NCBI GenBank assembly: GCA_010909165.1 | Contig: VJWM01000255.1 | Span: 1-64,000, forward strand | Reading direction: 5' to 3' | DNA length: 64,000 nt | Origin: Anthoceros angustus | Lineage: Eukaryota > Streptophyta > Anthocerotopsida > Anthocerotales > Anthocerotaceae | Part shown: in pieces, positions 21,467 through 31,456 of the stretch | How the letters are laid out: each line of letters opens with the position of its first letter | Numbering within the stretch: position 1 is the first letter of the stretch | Notes under the pieces: generated by a model | Told to the model about the DNA's origin: nothing | Databases searched by the model: none | What the model saw: the letters and a program-made list of their open reading frames with translations, nothing else | Translations under genes and position numbers: made by a program

Positions 21467-23650
21467 ATGACTGCAGCAAGAGATGGGCCTGCGTGGCCTA
21501 CCGATCAAGAGCTTTTGGCGGAAATTGAAGCTGTCAGCGAGGACTCAGCGGCGGTCCAACACCAAGTGTTGCGAGTCATCTTAGAGAGGCATGGCTCCTG
21601 CCATTACCTGCAAAAACTGGGCTTGGATGAGAGAACTACACTGGAGGCTTTCAAAGCCAGAGTGCCACTTTCTACGGCTGCAGACTATTTACAAGATTTT
21701 GAGAAGCTTTTGGACGGGAACAGGGAGCCTCTTCTCTGCTGCTCCCTTCCTATTGCATTTGTCAGAAGGTGCGATCAGCTGAGCTTGTTCAATTGCAAAA
21801 GACTTTTTGTCAAAGCTTCATTGCCACTGCTGCGTGGATTTGGGCCATTCCTGACTGCTCCTTCTTCTTGTGCAGTTCCGGGACTTCTGCTGGTATAACG
21901 AAGTACTTTCCAGTGACAAGGGAATCCGCTGACGGTCTTCTACTCACGTATCCAAGAGCAATTACACGAAGGTACGTGGTAGTAGCTGGACCAGGTCATC
22001 ACCTACATCGTTCTGCACTGCAGAACGCTGCTGCAGAATGTGCAGGCTGTAAGATTGTCTGCCTGCACTACTTATAACGTTGTGAGCCTGTTGGATGTCC
22101 AGCTGCTTCCCCAGCAAACTGCCTCCTGGAGTAGGGAAGGCTGGTATAGTCGTCACTGCAGGAAAGAGACAAGACACCAAAAGTGGTGCCAAGGCCAGCA
22201 CACTCGTAACAAGACAACTGGATACCAAGGAATTCGAGTACTTCCACACGCACGTAGCTCAAATTGCAAGCCCGATAGAAGTACTGCGAGCTGAGGATAC
22301 CCAGCAAGCGATGTATGGTCATCTCCTTTGTCTACTGGCTCAATCCGATGTTGTCGAAAGCATTGAGTCCGTTTTTGCGTACTCGATGGTGGAGCTGTTC
22401 CGATCTCTTGAGGCATGGTGGCCAAGCCTGTGTCATGACATCAAGACAGCAGATGTGAACAAAAACATCGTTACCGATTCTGTGATCAGAGAAGCAATCT
22501 TGTCAACGGTGAGTAGTAGAGTACCCTGTGATGTCCGCAGAGTGAAAATCCTTTACACGAGTCTTGATGGTTCAGGAGACGGCGTCACAGCCTACACCCC
22601 TGACTTGCAAGTTGGTCAAACTGCCAGGTGTTGTCAAAGCCCCTTCCAGAAATCGCACACCGGATTCAGCAGGAGTTCGGGGAGGGACAACGGAATGGAA
22701 TTGTTCTGCGCCTTTTCCCCAACCTCCAGTACCTAGTTTGTATCAGTACGGGTCCCATGAAACCATTCTCTCCTGTTCTTGATCGGTACACTAGCACGTA
22801 TTTCCCAAAGTTGGCACTTGGGTACGGCTCCTCTGAAGCGGGCCATTGCGCCTTCCCTCTGAAAAAGACTCTCCATGATCCTGAATCCTTTTCCTTCTGG
22901 CCAAAGTTCGCCTTCTACGAGTTTCTTCCAGAAACACGGGATGAAGCGAGGGCAGCCGAATTGGCAGGAGCAGCGGAGAATCTTGAGGAGCAGGAGCCTG
23001 TGGAGTTGACAGAAGTGAAGCTGGGCCAAAAGTATGAGCTTCTTCTCACCACTCCAGCAGGACTGTACCGTTACCGCACAGAGGACATCCTCCAGGTGAT
23101 AGACTTCCACAAATCGCTCCCGGTCTTCAAGTTCGTCTGCCGCAAAGGAGTGATGCTGAGCATCAACACCGATAAGACTGACGAAGCCGAGCTGCAGAAT
23201 GTGGTGCACAAGGCCACTGGAAGGCTGGAACAAGGGCTAGATGTCTTTCTCTCAAACTATTCCAGCTTTGCTGACCATTCCACTACTCCTGGCCACTATG
23301 TCATCTACTGGGAGCTGGAAAACGCACTAGCGGAAAGCCCTCCCGATGCAGAGCAAGTTTTGCAGGAATGCTGTGACCTACTGGATTCCTCGCTCAACGA
23401 ACCCTACCGACGAGGACGAAAAAACGGATCCATCGGCCCTCTGGAGCTCAAACTCGTCACGCAGGGAACATTCACCAACTTGAGAAACTATGCTGTGCAG
23501 CGAGGTTCTAATCTGTCACAGTACAAGACTCCTCGCTGCGTGGTTAACCCCGCCCTGTCAGAAATCCTGAACGAAGGAACAGAGCACTCTTTTCGAAGCT
23601 CCTTCACAGCTTGGGAGCCTATTCAGAATGTAGGCCTAAAGACCTTCTGA
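21467..23650 (+). CDS. GH3: GH3-family acyl acid-amido synthetase
   Basis: Four exons: 21467-21768, 21876-21971, 22115-22508 and 22628-23650, all GT-AG and phase-consistent, giving 604 residues (typical for GH3). These ANL-fold enzymes adenylate a plant acid (auxin, jasmonate, benzoate or relatives) with ATP and conjugate it to an amino acid in the cytosol, controlling hormone levels. ATP-binding motif I spans the first splice (SSGTSAGITKYFP). Motif II is YGSSE within LALGYGSSEAGHCAF. Motif III is YRYRTEDILQV, where family members normally have a YR.GD sequence, so the Gly-Asp pair is altered. The N-terminal QHQVLRVILERHGSCHYLQKLGL and DFEKLLDGNREPLLC match the family start. Substrate cannot be assigned from sequence. 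Confidence 0.92.
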
Positions 23651-24087
23651 TGGCACCAGTCTCTGCAACTGTCAAAATTACACAACATCTGACAATTCCA
23701 ACCCTGCTTATTTGTCCTGACACAGACACAGACTCTCTTCCGGCATTACTCCCAACGTACACAGTTTTCGTCCTTACGTGTCTTGGAATCCATTTTTTTG
23801 TTGCTGCATCTATGAATTGTTCTATGCATCAAGATTCTTGTCTTGGAATTACTCGATGATTGTCATAAAAAAGACTCTTGTCTTGGAATGCTGCCTCACG
23901 CGCTGAGCCATGGCCAACGCAACTGCTCGTATTACCGATGAGGAGCAAAACGCATGGAAGCCAGGGATGTCATCACGAGTACAGCTGAACGAGAACTTGA
24001 ACATTGAGAAAGGACGGTGATGGAGGATGCGTACCCAATAATTTACCCTAGAACACGAGTTTGAAAGCAACATCCTCGGGCGGGACA
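23651..24087. other. Intergenic, convergent 3' regions
   Basis: Between the GH3 stop and the minus-strand coiled-coil gene. No feature recognised apart from AT-rich 3'-UTR-like sequence and two TTGTCTTGGAAT(T/G) repeats (about 23840-23890). Confidence 0.4.
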
Positions 24088-24603
24088 CTAAACCTGCATG
24101 TTCCGGGCCAGAGCAAAACATTCAGCAGTCAAGCGAACTCGTTCTGCGGCCGTTCTGAGGCGGTCGGCCGCTTCACCATCGGCAAATTCGTCGTCCAGGG
24201 CTTGCCGCTTTGCGAACTCAGCCGAGACTGCCATATCCAGGTTCTTGAGCCTCTGATCAGCATCCACGCCGTTCAGGTACTTGATGCGGTCCTCAGCTGC
24301 CAGAATCCGGTTCTTCAAGCTGCGCAGCTCAGCCTGGCGCTCTGATTGTCGGAAAGCTTCCAGAGCTTCTCCCATGAGCTGAACGAACGACTCTCCCCAG
24401 GCGTGCGCCGACTTGAGCTCCTCATACGACACCTCCTTGTCGCACGCCTTGAGCTGGGCAGAGAATTCCGCCAGTTGCAAAGGATCTGCGGCCGCGCTTG
24501 TAGGCGACTGCGGTCCTACCTTCCCCTTCACCTCGTCACTGCAGATCTCCAGCAGCCTGGAAAACCTCTCCTTCCAGCGCCTATCTTCTTCCACGGTACT
24601 CAT
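24088..24603 (-). CDS. Unrecognised helical, probably coiled-coil protein
   Basis: A single-exon frame of 171 codons starting MSTVEEDRRWKERF. It is rich in Ala, Glu, Leu, Arg and Lys with heptad-like spacing, especially from about residue 75 to the end (EALEAFRQSERQAELRSLKN, then further charged helices). No signal peptide, membrane segment or catalytic motif is visible. I do not recognise the family. The start is the first ATG of a long frame, and the codon pattern looks more coding-like on this strand than on the opposite one. It lies tail-to-tail with GH3. It could be a small subunit of a larger complex, but nothing in the sequence shows which. Confidence 0.6.
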   Translation of the reverse strand: MSTVEEDRRWKERFSRLLEICSDEVKGKVGPQSPTSAAADPLQLAEFSAQLKACDKEVSYEELKSAHAWGESFVQLMGEALEAFRQSERQAELRSLKNRILAAEDRIKYLNGVDADQRLKNLDMAVSAEFAKRQALDDEFADGEAADRLRTAAERVRLTAECFALARNMQV

Positions 24604-25128
24604 CGAATTCCTCTTCCGGCCTGATCTGTGCGCGATGTCGATCTTGCAGGTTGCTTTGTGTGGCGCGCCGGACGAAAGCTTCTCCCAGTGATTTTGATCA
24701 GACGTGCTTGTAGAAGGCTACTGGCAATCGCCTGTCGAAACCGGTAATACCCGTTCACCGGGATTTTGAGGTTTTATGATTTAGGGTTTGGACTTTCGAG
24801 GCTTTTCCCCCAGCGATGCCTGCCCTTGGAAATGAGTGGTACGACAGCAGGATCTCCATGTGCATGTGTATGTCCGTCGTGGTGAAGGATCTATAGGATG
24901 CTGCCATTGGATTGGGTGTTGGTTTGTCTTCGGAGCAGCGAGCGCCTCTAATTGCTATGTTCGACACTCTGACATCTGCAGGGGTAGCTAGGATTTGCAC
25001 GAAGCTTGTGTTGTTGGAGGAGTGACATGGTTCGTACCTCCGATTCAGTCGTCCAGCTTAGGCACCCGAGTTGATGTCTAGGACAGTGGATCGGATGACT
25101 GGAAACTTCTGGTCGCGAGCTGGGTTCG
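24604..25128. other. Divergent intergenic region
   Basis: About 520 bp between two divergently transcribed genes, so it should hold both promoters. No TATA box is obvious. Confidence 0.4.
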
Positions 25129-26185
25129 ATGAGGACGCACTGTGGTGAAGGGGCGAGGGTGTGCTGCGGACGGCGGCCTATGAGGATGCTCAGGTCCTCA
25201 GTTGGCGGGAGCAGGGGTTGTGGGATGGCTTTTGGTAGTTTACTGCTTGGAATTCTTCTTCTTCAAGTCCTAGAGGGTAACTCCACCTGCCTGTCGTGGA
25301 TTATGGTTTGCAGATCATGTTAGGGGAGGGGAAAGGATTTCCTAGGGGACTTTTCTTATCCCTTCCGATCTGCTTTGTCCTGCAGGTGTGTCTGCTGTTC
25401 GTGGGAATGTGACGCTGCAGTCTATAGAGCTGGCCACAACACACGAATGGTTTTCTTTGAAACCGAACGTTTACTTTGCTTGTCATGGGGAGCCGAAGGT
25501 GTATCTCCCAGATGTCACGGAAAAAAATAAGCCCTACAACTTTAGTGGTCTAGAATCGTTCCAGGTGATTGACTGTTCAGTTGAAGTGGTTTCAAAGAAG
25601 TTGGCTCCATGACATGTGACCTTGGACTTGCCCCGTTTTATTGACTGTTTTTGTTGGCAACTTCTTGCAGCCTTTGACATCCTTAGACGGGCAGAAATGC
25701 AAGAGGTGTGGATTCTACGAACACGACACTATCAAGAGTGATGACGTTTTCCATGAGTGGGAACTGTGTCCGAGTGCTTTCAGCCCTGCCCCTGAGAACC
25801 GTTACTCTCTGTCCGTTGAGAAAGAGCTGAACCTCACCCTAATTTGTGAAGGGTGCCACCCTCAAGTATCAGGTCAGTGTCCTTAAATCCGGAAAACCTT
25901 CCTCTCTGTTGATCCTTTCCTGCATTCACAAGCTGATTGTGTATTCTCGCAGCAACGGAGACACCCCCTGCGTCAGAGGAAATGGCCGAAGAGGAAGGCC
26001 ATCATGGCAGTGGGCTGAAAATTGTGGTGACCGTTTTTGTTGGGATCGTTATCGTTTCCATGCTATATGTCGGTTACCTAATATACCGAAAGAAGCAGCG
26101 AGAGGAGCAGCAGAAGCGGTTTATCCAACTTTTTGAAGACGATGAGGACTTGGATGAAGAACTGGGACTGAAGGATGACCTGTAG
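25129..26185 (+). CDS. Type I membrane protein of a plant-conserved uncharacterised family (DUF7953-like)
   Basis: Four exons: 25129-25276, 25386-25564, 25671-25872 and 25953-26185 (253 residues, phases consistent). An N-terminal signal sequence (MAFGSLLLGILLLQVLEG) is cleaved into a lumenal/extracellular domain with VRGNVTLQSIELATTHEWF, then KCKRCGFYEHD, EWELCPSAF and LICEGC. The cysteine pairs are likely disulphides. A hydrophobic membrane span (IVVTVFVGIVIVSMLYVGYLI) and a short basic-then-acidic cytosolic tail (RKKQREEQQKR, DDEDLDEE) follow. This pattern matches a plant-wide family of small type I membrane proteins of unknown function that I remember from Arabidopsis; the DUF number is from memory. 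Several in-frame ATGs (25129, 25180, 25225) precede the signal; the start is uncertain, and the later ones give a more typical signal peptide. Confidence 0.75.
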
Positions 26186-27669
26186 CAGACCGACTGAAGA
26201 AGTTGTGCAAGGAAACCCGACCAGGTGACTACTATCAAGCGATTCTGTATTACAAGGTTCATCTTTATTTCCTGTAACCCGGCAGAGGCGGGTGTGCCGA
26301 GCGGGTCTTGAGTCATGACCAAGCAACCCACAATTTGGTGGTTTCCAGCGACTCACTTTCCACCGGCCATCCCTTCTATTACATGACAAACAGGTGGACT
26401 CCCGGTTGTCGCCCATGTAGGAGCAACTCAAGAGCTGGGTCCGCAGACACACAGAATAATGGAAGTATCTCATACAGAGCACCTTTTTCCCACTGTATTT
26501 TCCAACAGGAAGTGCGATGCAGGTGGACTCTTCACGGGAGGATGAGGCAGCAAGGGTGGGGAAGGTGGCGGCAGGTGGGGCCGTGTAATTCGAAGTTTGA
26601 AGCTGTCGCATATCTGGCCAGCTATGGTGTTTTTTGTCTTGAGCGCCGGACGTGACAGGCTGGGCCCTTGGTGGACACTGGACAGGACTCCCGGAGCCGG
26701 GACTCCTGTGCACGTGTGTTGTCTCCGTGCTCCTTCCAGAAATGAACAGTTACTGGCCTACATATTACATAATGCAGCCCCTGCCCCTGTCCCAGCCCCG
26801 TGCGAACGCGAAGCCCGGTCGCCAGGCGGCCTGGGCCTCGGTTATTATGGTTGACTTGGTCCCGGCAGGATAGCCGCGAGCGTAGGCCACGGCCACTACC
26901 CGCTCGGCCCCGTTCGCCGTGCCGTCCGCGGGATATGTTGTTATTATTGGTGTGCATTTCCGAGTTGTGTCAGATGCTTTCATTCGCGCCTCCTTCTTCT
27001 CCCTGCCTCCGGAACCCGTGCCCGTCTTCCTCTCGCTGGCCGCGCGCCTAGCTGCCTTTGGCGCTGTCGACCATAGCCGGCTGGCATCACGGTGCAGGGC
27101 TCGGCCTGCCCCTCCACTCGACTCGGCCTCGGGGTTTCAATCCTTCCAGACGGTGTGTGCGCGTGGCGTACCCGTTCTCCTTGCTTTTCGCTTTGCTTGT
27201 CTGATTCGCGAATTTTTGGAGCTCCCGGCCGCCCCGCGGTTGACTCTCTTGCTCGGGATGCGTTGCCAGGGAGCATCAAGCAGGAGCCGTGTGGAATTCC
27301 CTTCTCGGAGTCTGGAACTTCTGGTCGTTGCTGTAGCGGGGGACGCTCGTTGCGGCTCATTTGCTGAAGTGGCTCCAAATATTCTTCGGGAGACCGGGTG
27401 CACTGCAGTGCGCTTTGGAGATTCAGTAAGACCTTGGTGCACGCTCTCTCTGCCTTCTTATGCGCTGCCTTTTTGCTCCCTCGCATGCACGCTCTCCTTC
27501 CTTGAACCTCTTCCTCCGTCGTCGCTCGGGCTCCTTGATACACTGAAGGCGCGCCCCCTCTTGGCCTGAATTCCATGCCTATCGCCTCTGCTTCAGATCT
27601 GCCAAGCTCAGGAGCCTCGCCTGGGTCTTGATAAGCTGGTTAGCAACTTAGCTATCATCCGGCGCGAAG
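26186..27669. other. Long intergenic stretch, no gene recognised
   Basis: Contains open frames of about 200 codons on both strands (26919-27569 + and 26980-27576 -) that overlap almost exactly. Their Arg/Ala/Pro/Gly-rich compositions are those of GC-rich noncoding DNA, and neither shows a domain. Good plus-strand splice signals near 27426 and 27594 leave open a 5'-UTR intron for the following gene. Confidence 0.4.
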
Positions 27670-28446
27670 ATGGAGGTTCGGAGGTCTTGGAGGAAGCTGA
27701 GGCCGTTGCACTGCCTCCTGCTGATGTGCTTTGCTGCCTTTTGCTGCCCGAGCTTCGCCGCAGCTCGCTTGTTTCCTCAAGGTAACTTGTCCGCTAGCCT
27801 ACTGTAATGCTTTACACTTGAGGGACAGGAAGGTCAGGATGTCGCATCTGCTCTCCGGAATGGAGGCACCAGGGCCTTGCTCACAATTGTACGAACGTTT
27901 TCTGAGCAGGTAATCCTACCAAGGAAGTGGAAGAAGTGCGGGATCACCAGGCGCCGCATCTTGAATTCATCATGTCTGCTTGCGTGAAGCATCATATTGC
28001 CTGCAACCTTGTTCGCCGTCAGCTCCGCGAACACGGAGAAGGCGAGCAGCTGCTGCGTGGCGATGTAATCGAAAGGGAGCGGCTTCTGAAGGAAAGGGAG
28101 AACGCCAGAGTCTTGAGCTTCACAACAGCGGACTATCAACTGTGGAATCCGGATGTCAACCCCAGTGTTTCTGTGCCTATAGTGGCCGTCAGCCCGACAG
28201 CGTTACCGATTGTGGTGCCGAGGCCGTAACTCACGAGGTTGTGTGTGCATCTTCAAGTTGGTTTGTTTTCTGGCAGTGCAGTCTGTCCACCTCGAGGCTG
28301 TTGGTGATGTAAATATCCAGCCCTCGTATCGTCTGAAGGAACCTGGCAGCTTTGCAGTGTTTGCAGTTGGAGTGACATCCTTTTTTTCTGAAGGAAGCCA
28401 GGGAAGAGTTTTGAGGACAGTGGCAGTGGCGGACTGTTCGTTGTAA
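27670..28446 (+). CDS. Unrecognised predicted secreted protein
   Basis: Proposed exons 27670-27781, 27910-28214 and 28282-28446 (193 residues). The first exon encodes a clear signal peptide (RKLRPLHCLLLMCFAAFCCP, cut near FAAARL). The second continues in phase across a good intron ending ACGTTTTCTGAGCAG and reads EVEEVRDHQAPHLEFIMSAC. The last reads VHLEAVGDVNIQPSYRLKEP and ends ADCSL. I do not recognise the family. The second donor is less certain: a read-through variant would stop at 28229. The final stop overlaps a strong GTAAGA donor-like site, so the gene might continue to the exon-like block at 28609-28852, but the phases do not join. It is presumably ER-targeted and secreted. Confidence 0.45.
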
Positions 28447-28608
28447 GAAAGAGGGAGGAGGGTGTTGCTGGCATCGTGCTGGGCCTTGTCCCAATTCTTT
28501 AGTGTAAAATTATGCTGGTTTGGAGCCAGACTAGGCAGATCATCTTCCTTGTGGTGTTTCTGTTGTGCTTATGAAAGTTTGGGCCTAAATTGATAAATAC
28601 GACGTCAA

Positions 28609-28852
28609 ATGTATAGATCTACCTCCCTGTGATTTCTGAGGCCGATGAAGAACTTATGCAGCTTAAAGCAGTAGCATTGCGGGGATCAGGGCCAGAGACT
28701 CGCTGGGATGTGAAACAATTGCACTTTTATGGGGATGGTTTCGTTGAGGTCGCGGCCAAGGCGAAGCATGTTTTCCGACCCCATTACAAATATGCTGGCG
28801 ACGAATTTGCGGAGACGGTACCAATCCCTTGCCTTTACAAGCCTGGTCAGTA
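28609..28852 (+). other. Isolated exon-like block
   Basis: An open plus-strand stretch between an AG at 28608 and a GT at 28853 reads IYLPVISEADEELMQLKAVA ... TRWDVKQLHFYGDGFVEVAA ... ETVPIPCLYKPG. Composition is protein-like, and it is flanked by usable splice sites. No compatible neighbouring exon was found: the frame does not join the preceding gene, and the sequence after it runs into the duplicated 3' end of the primase gene. It may be the remnant of a gene broken by that duplication. Confidence 0.35.
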
Positions 28853-28938
28853 TGCCTCACGAAGGTCGGAAAACACGACGGATGCACACGACGGTTCTTA
28901 GGTACAATGTTCGAGTAGGGGCGTTTTGTCCAAGCAAC

Positions 28939-29332
28939 CTGTTCTTTGGGTAGCAAATTTTAGGGCAAGCTCAGTGTCCAAGCAACGATTTGCCATTTCC
29001 TCAAAACAATCCACTTTCTCGACTCGAAGAACATCTGCAAATAGCATTCCGTATTCACCAGCTGTAATCGCGCTTGGAAGCTTGCAGTTTGAGCTTCTAT
29101 GCATAATCCTGCTCCAGCTCTGCCCTGCTGCTGTGAATTAGGGGAAGTTCTAGGAAGAGCTCTTTGTCCAGGCAATGAAATGCCATTTCCTCAAAAGAGT
29201 CCACTGTCTCGACTCGAAGAACATCTGCAAATAGCATTCCGTATTTACCAGCTGTAATCGGGCTTGGAAGCTTGCAGTTTGAGCTTCTCTGCATAAGCCT
29301 GCTCCAGCTCCGCCTTGCTGCTGCGAATCAGG
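28939..29332. repeat. Tandem duplication of the primase gene 3' end (two units of about 196 bp)
   Basis: 28939-29136 and 29137-29332 are diverged copies of the same stretch. The second includes the last codons of the primase gene. The first repeats the same C-terminal coding sequence and 3' flank on the minus strand, with an in-frame stop (AELEQDYA*KLKLQASKRDYSW). Both contain TCGACTCGAAGAACATCTGC. Confidence 0.8.
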
Positions 29333-30744
29333 GGTTCCAGGAACGAGTTGCGGAAGAAGTGCACTGCTTTGGCCATGGAGGTCTTCTCCCATTCCCTTGA
29401 CGGCCTCCTGTCACCTGTTGCCTGACTTCTCGGGTGATTATTCAGTTCCTCAAGCAAAACGGATGTGGTAGGCACTGTCGTTGGATCAAACAGTTCACAC
29501 TCCTGCGGATCGATGGGGACACAAACTCGACCTGTCTTCGGGTGCACGCAGAAAGGAGACTTGAGAAGATGGTTGCTGTGCTTGGACACTTCCAAATCCA
29601 GCCTTGGATACGTGTGAGAGAACACCACCTCCTGCACACATTTGTTCAAAGCCTCAAATCTTTTGAGCTTCAAGACCCCCTCAAAATCCTCCCACCTGAC
29701 TTTGCTCTTCTCCTCGCTGCTGTTGCAAAGCCTGCTGGCGCCGGTCTGCCACCTGCTGCGTATCTGGCTTCTGCAAGAGTCATCCGGGACCATTTGCAGA
29801 ATCTTCTCCCCTTGATCATCCGGGTAGAGCAGATGCTGGTTGGGGACAATGGCATCTTTGAAGGCACTGTACAGCACATCGTTGTATGCCCTTGCAAGCG
29901 CAGGGTGAAGGGAAGACCCGGACAAGGAAACTGTCTTGGGCCCGGAATTTTCACTCCCTCTGTAAACGCGGAAGTAGTCTGCAACCGCAGCTCTCTGCTC
30001 ATTGCTCAGCATTCGAGCCCTAGCATCACACACCCAGCAATGCACTCCTCGCCTACCACTGTAAACCCACAGCATGTGCGTGAAGCCGAAGTCCTCTCGC
30101 AGAGCAGTGTCCACCACTTTGATGACAATCGTCATGAGAGGCCAGCACAACAGGCAGATGTCAGCACCAGAACAGCATGTCCTCATGTCGTCGTAGTCCG
30201 TCATATCCACATCGAACACCAGCTCCCTCTCCACTGGCGCAAACACCCGCTCCCCTCCCAGGTTGGAGTACGCGGTTCGCTTGGCAGGGTCCACATTGTA
30301 AACGGCACCGATGTCTATCTTGTGAGGACACTTCTCGCAGATGGACGCCTCCATTTCCTGCGCATCTCGGAAGGACAGATACCGAACGTAAATGTCGTGA
30401 TCCAAAGTGAAGGAGAACTCCCGCCTCCCAAAGTAGCTGCCATCGCACGCCGGATGCTTGCCGTCGTTGCCATACGACAGCCATTTGTGCATTTCCTCGA
30501 AAGGAAACAGCCGCCTGTAGTACACTCGCAATTGATCCAGGCTGAACACCTCCTGCTGCTGCTGAATGGAGCACACAGGCATTTCTTCGTCCACCTCCAT
30601 CTTCACTTGCACCGGTTCCTTGTCAGCCACAACATCCACGTCCATGACGGCCTCCTCCGTGTCTGCCTCGTTCCCCATTTCTGTCAGGCCCTCAAACCCA
30701 ACAACTCCACTCCCCACTCCAAAGGCAGAAACTGAGCTACCCAA
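29245..30744 (-). CDS. PRIM1: DNA primase small (catalytic) subunit
   Basis: A single-exon frame of 499 residues. Together with the large primase subunit and DNA polymerase alpha it makes the RNA primers that start DNA replication in the nucleus. Seen in order: YYRRLFPFEEMHKWLSYGND, YFGRREFSFTLDHDIYVRYL, then FDVDMTDYDDMR, which carries the catalytic aspartate pair (DxD). CCSGADICLLCW supplies the zinc-binding cysteines of the small subunit. SGRRGVHCWV is the nucleotide-binding SGxRG.H motif, and LLKSPFCVHPKTGRVCVPID is a conserved core segment. The N-terminal 75 or so residues are acidic, low-complexity and longer than in typical 420-450-residue homologues; an internal start is possible. The start chosen is the first ATG. 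The last 25 codons are duplicated downstream. Confidence 0.93.
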   Translation of the reverse strand: MGSSVSAFGVGSGVVGFEGLTEMGNEADTEEAVMDVDVVADKEPVQVKMEVDEEMPVCSIQQQQEVFSLDQLRVYYRRLFPFEEMHKWLSYGNDGKHPACDGSYFGRREFSFTLDHDIYVRYLSFRDAQEMEASICEKCPHKIDIGAVYNVDPAKRTAYSNLGGERVFAPVERELVFDVDMTDYDDMRTCCSGADICLLCWPLMTIVIKVVDTALREDFGFTHMLWVYSGRRGVHCWVCDARARMLSNEQRAAVADYFRVYRGSENSGPKTVSLSGSSLHPALARAYNDVLYSAFKDAIVPNQHLLYPDDQGEKILQMVPDDSCRSQIRSRWQTGASRLCNSSEEKSKVRWEDFEGVLKLKRFEALNKCVQEVVFSHTYPRLDLEVSKHSNHLLKSPFCVHPKTGRVCVPIDPQECELFDPTTVPTTSVLLEELNNHPRSQATGDRRPSREWEKTSMAKAVHFFRNSFLEPLIRSSKAELEQAYAEKLKLQASKPDYSW

Positions 30745-31456
30745 GGAGATCTCCGAACACAGCCATCCCTCCAGTCACACCACCGGCTTTGCCTAGTCCT
30801 TCAAACGATTCTGCACAGTCTCCGTTCCCGAAGGAAGGATCGTTGCCTCATGCGCGATTGCGCGGGAACTGCGGTAGCTGGTTTGCTTTGGGCGGGAATT
30901 GCCATATCTCGTCCGCTTTGCCTTTGCGCGGGAGTGACCCTCCCCCAACCAAGCCAGGTTTAAGACTTGTCGTCCTCCGGTTAACTAGTCAAGGACAGTT
31001 TACTCGAATCCTGTTCCAGAGCTTTGCGAGATCCGACCCGCAGGGAACTGCATGTCTGTATTTTTTTTCATTGGACTCACAAGAGCTGCGGTGCAGCTTT
31101 GCGGCAGATCAAGGTGGAGGAAGAATGCATGCTGCGACAGGAGCAGCTCTTGCATTTGAGAAACCATCATCTTAAGGCTAGTAGTTCGTAAAAAATAGAA
31201 GCCCACTTCCTAGGCCCGTCTTTTCTTCATCATCCGAGCTGCTTCTCACGACCATGAAAGACAAGCGCACACAAGCAAGACACCTCCAGCCGTTGATCCC
31301 ATTTTAGGCAAGGTCACAGTGTTACACGGGGAGCTTCTTCCGAACCAGTCCCTTGAGGAAGTCAAAGCTGCAAACACAGGGTCTTCAAATGAGTCGTGGC
31401 CCACTGCAGACCTCGGAGTTGGTGGCACCAACCCTGTGGACATGAGGACAAAAGCC
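30745..31456. other. Intergenic region
   Basis: Promoter side of the primase gene and 3' side of the biotin ligase gene. A plus-strand open frame (30789-31175) shows no domain and is not called. Confidence 0.4.

Noticed and set aside
26919-27576. Overlapping ~200-codon frames on both strands
   Set aside because: No recognisable domain on either strand; composition as expected for GC-rich noncoding sequence.
29434-30735. 433-codon plus-strand frame opposite the primase gene
   Set aside because: It is the antisense shadow of the intronless primase gene, which has clear catalytic motifs on the minus strand.
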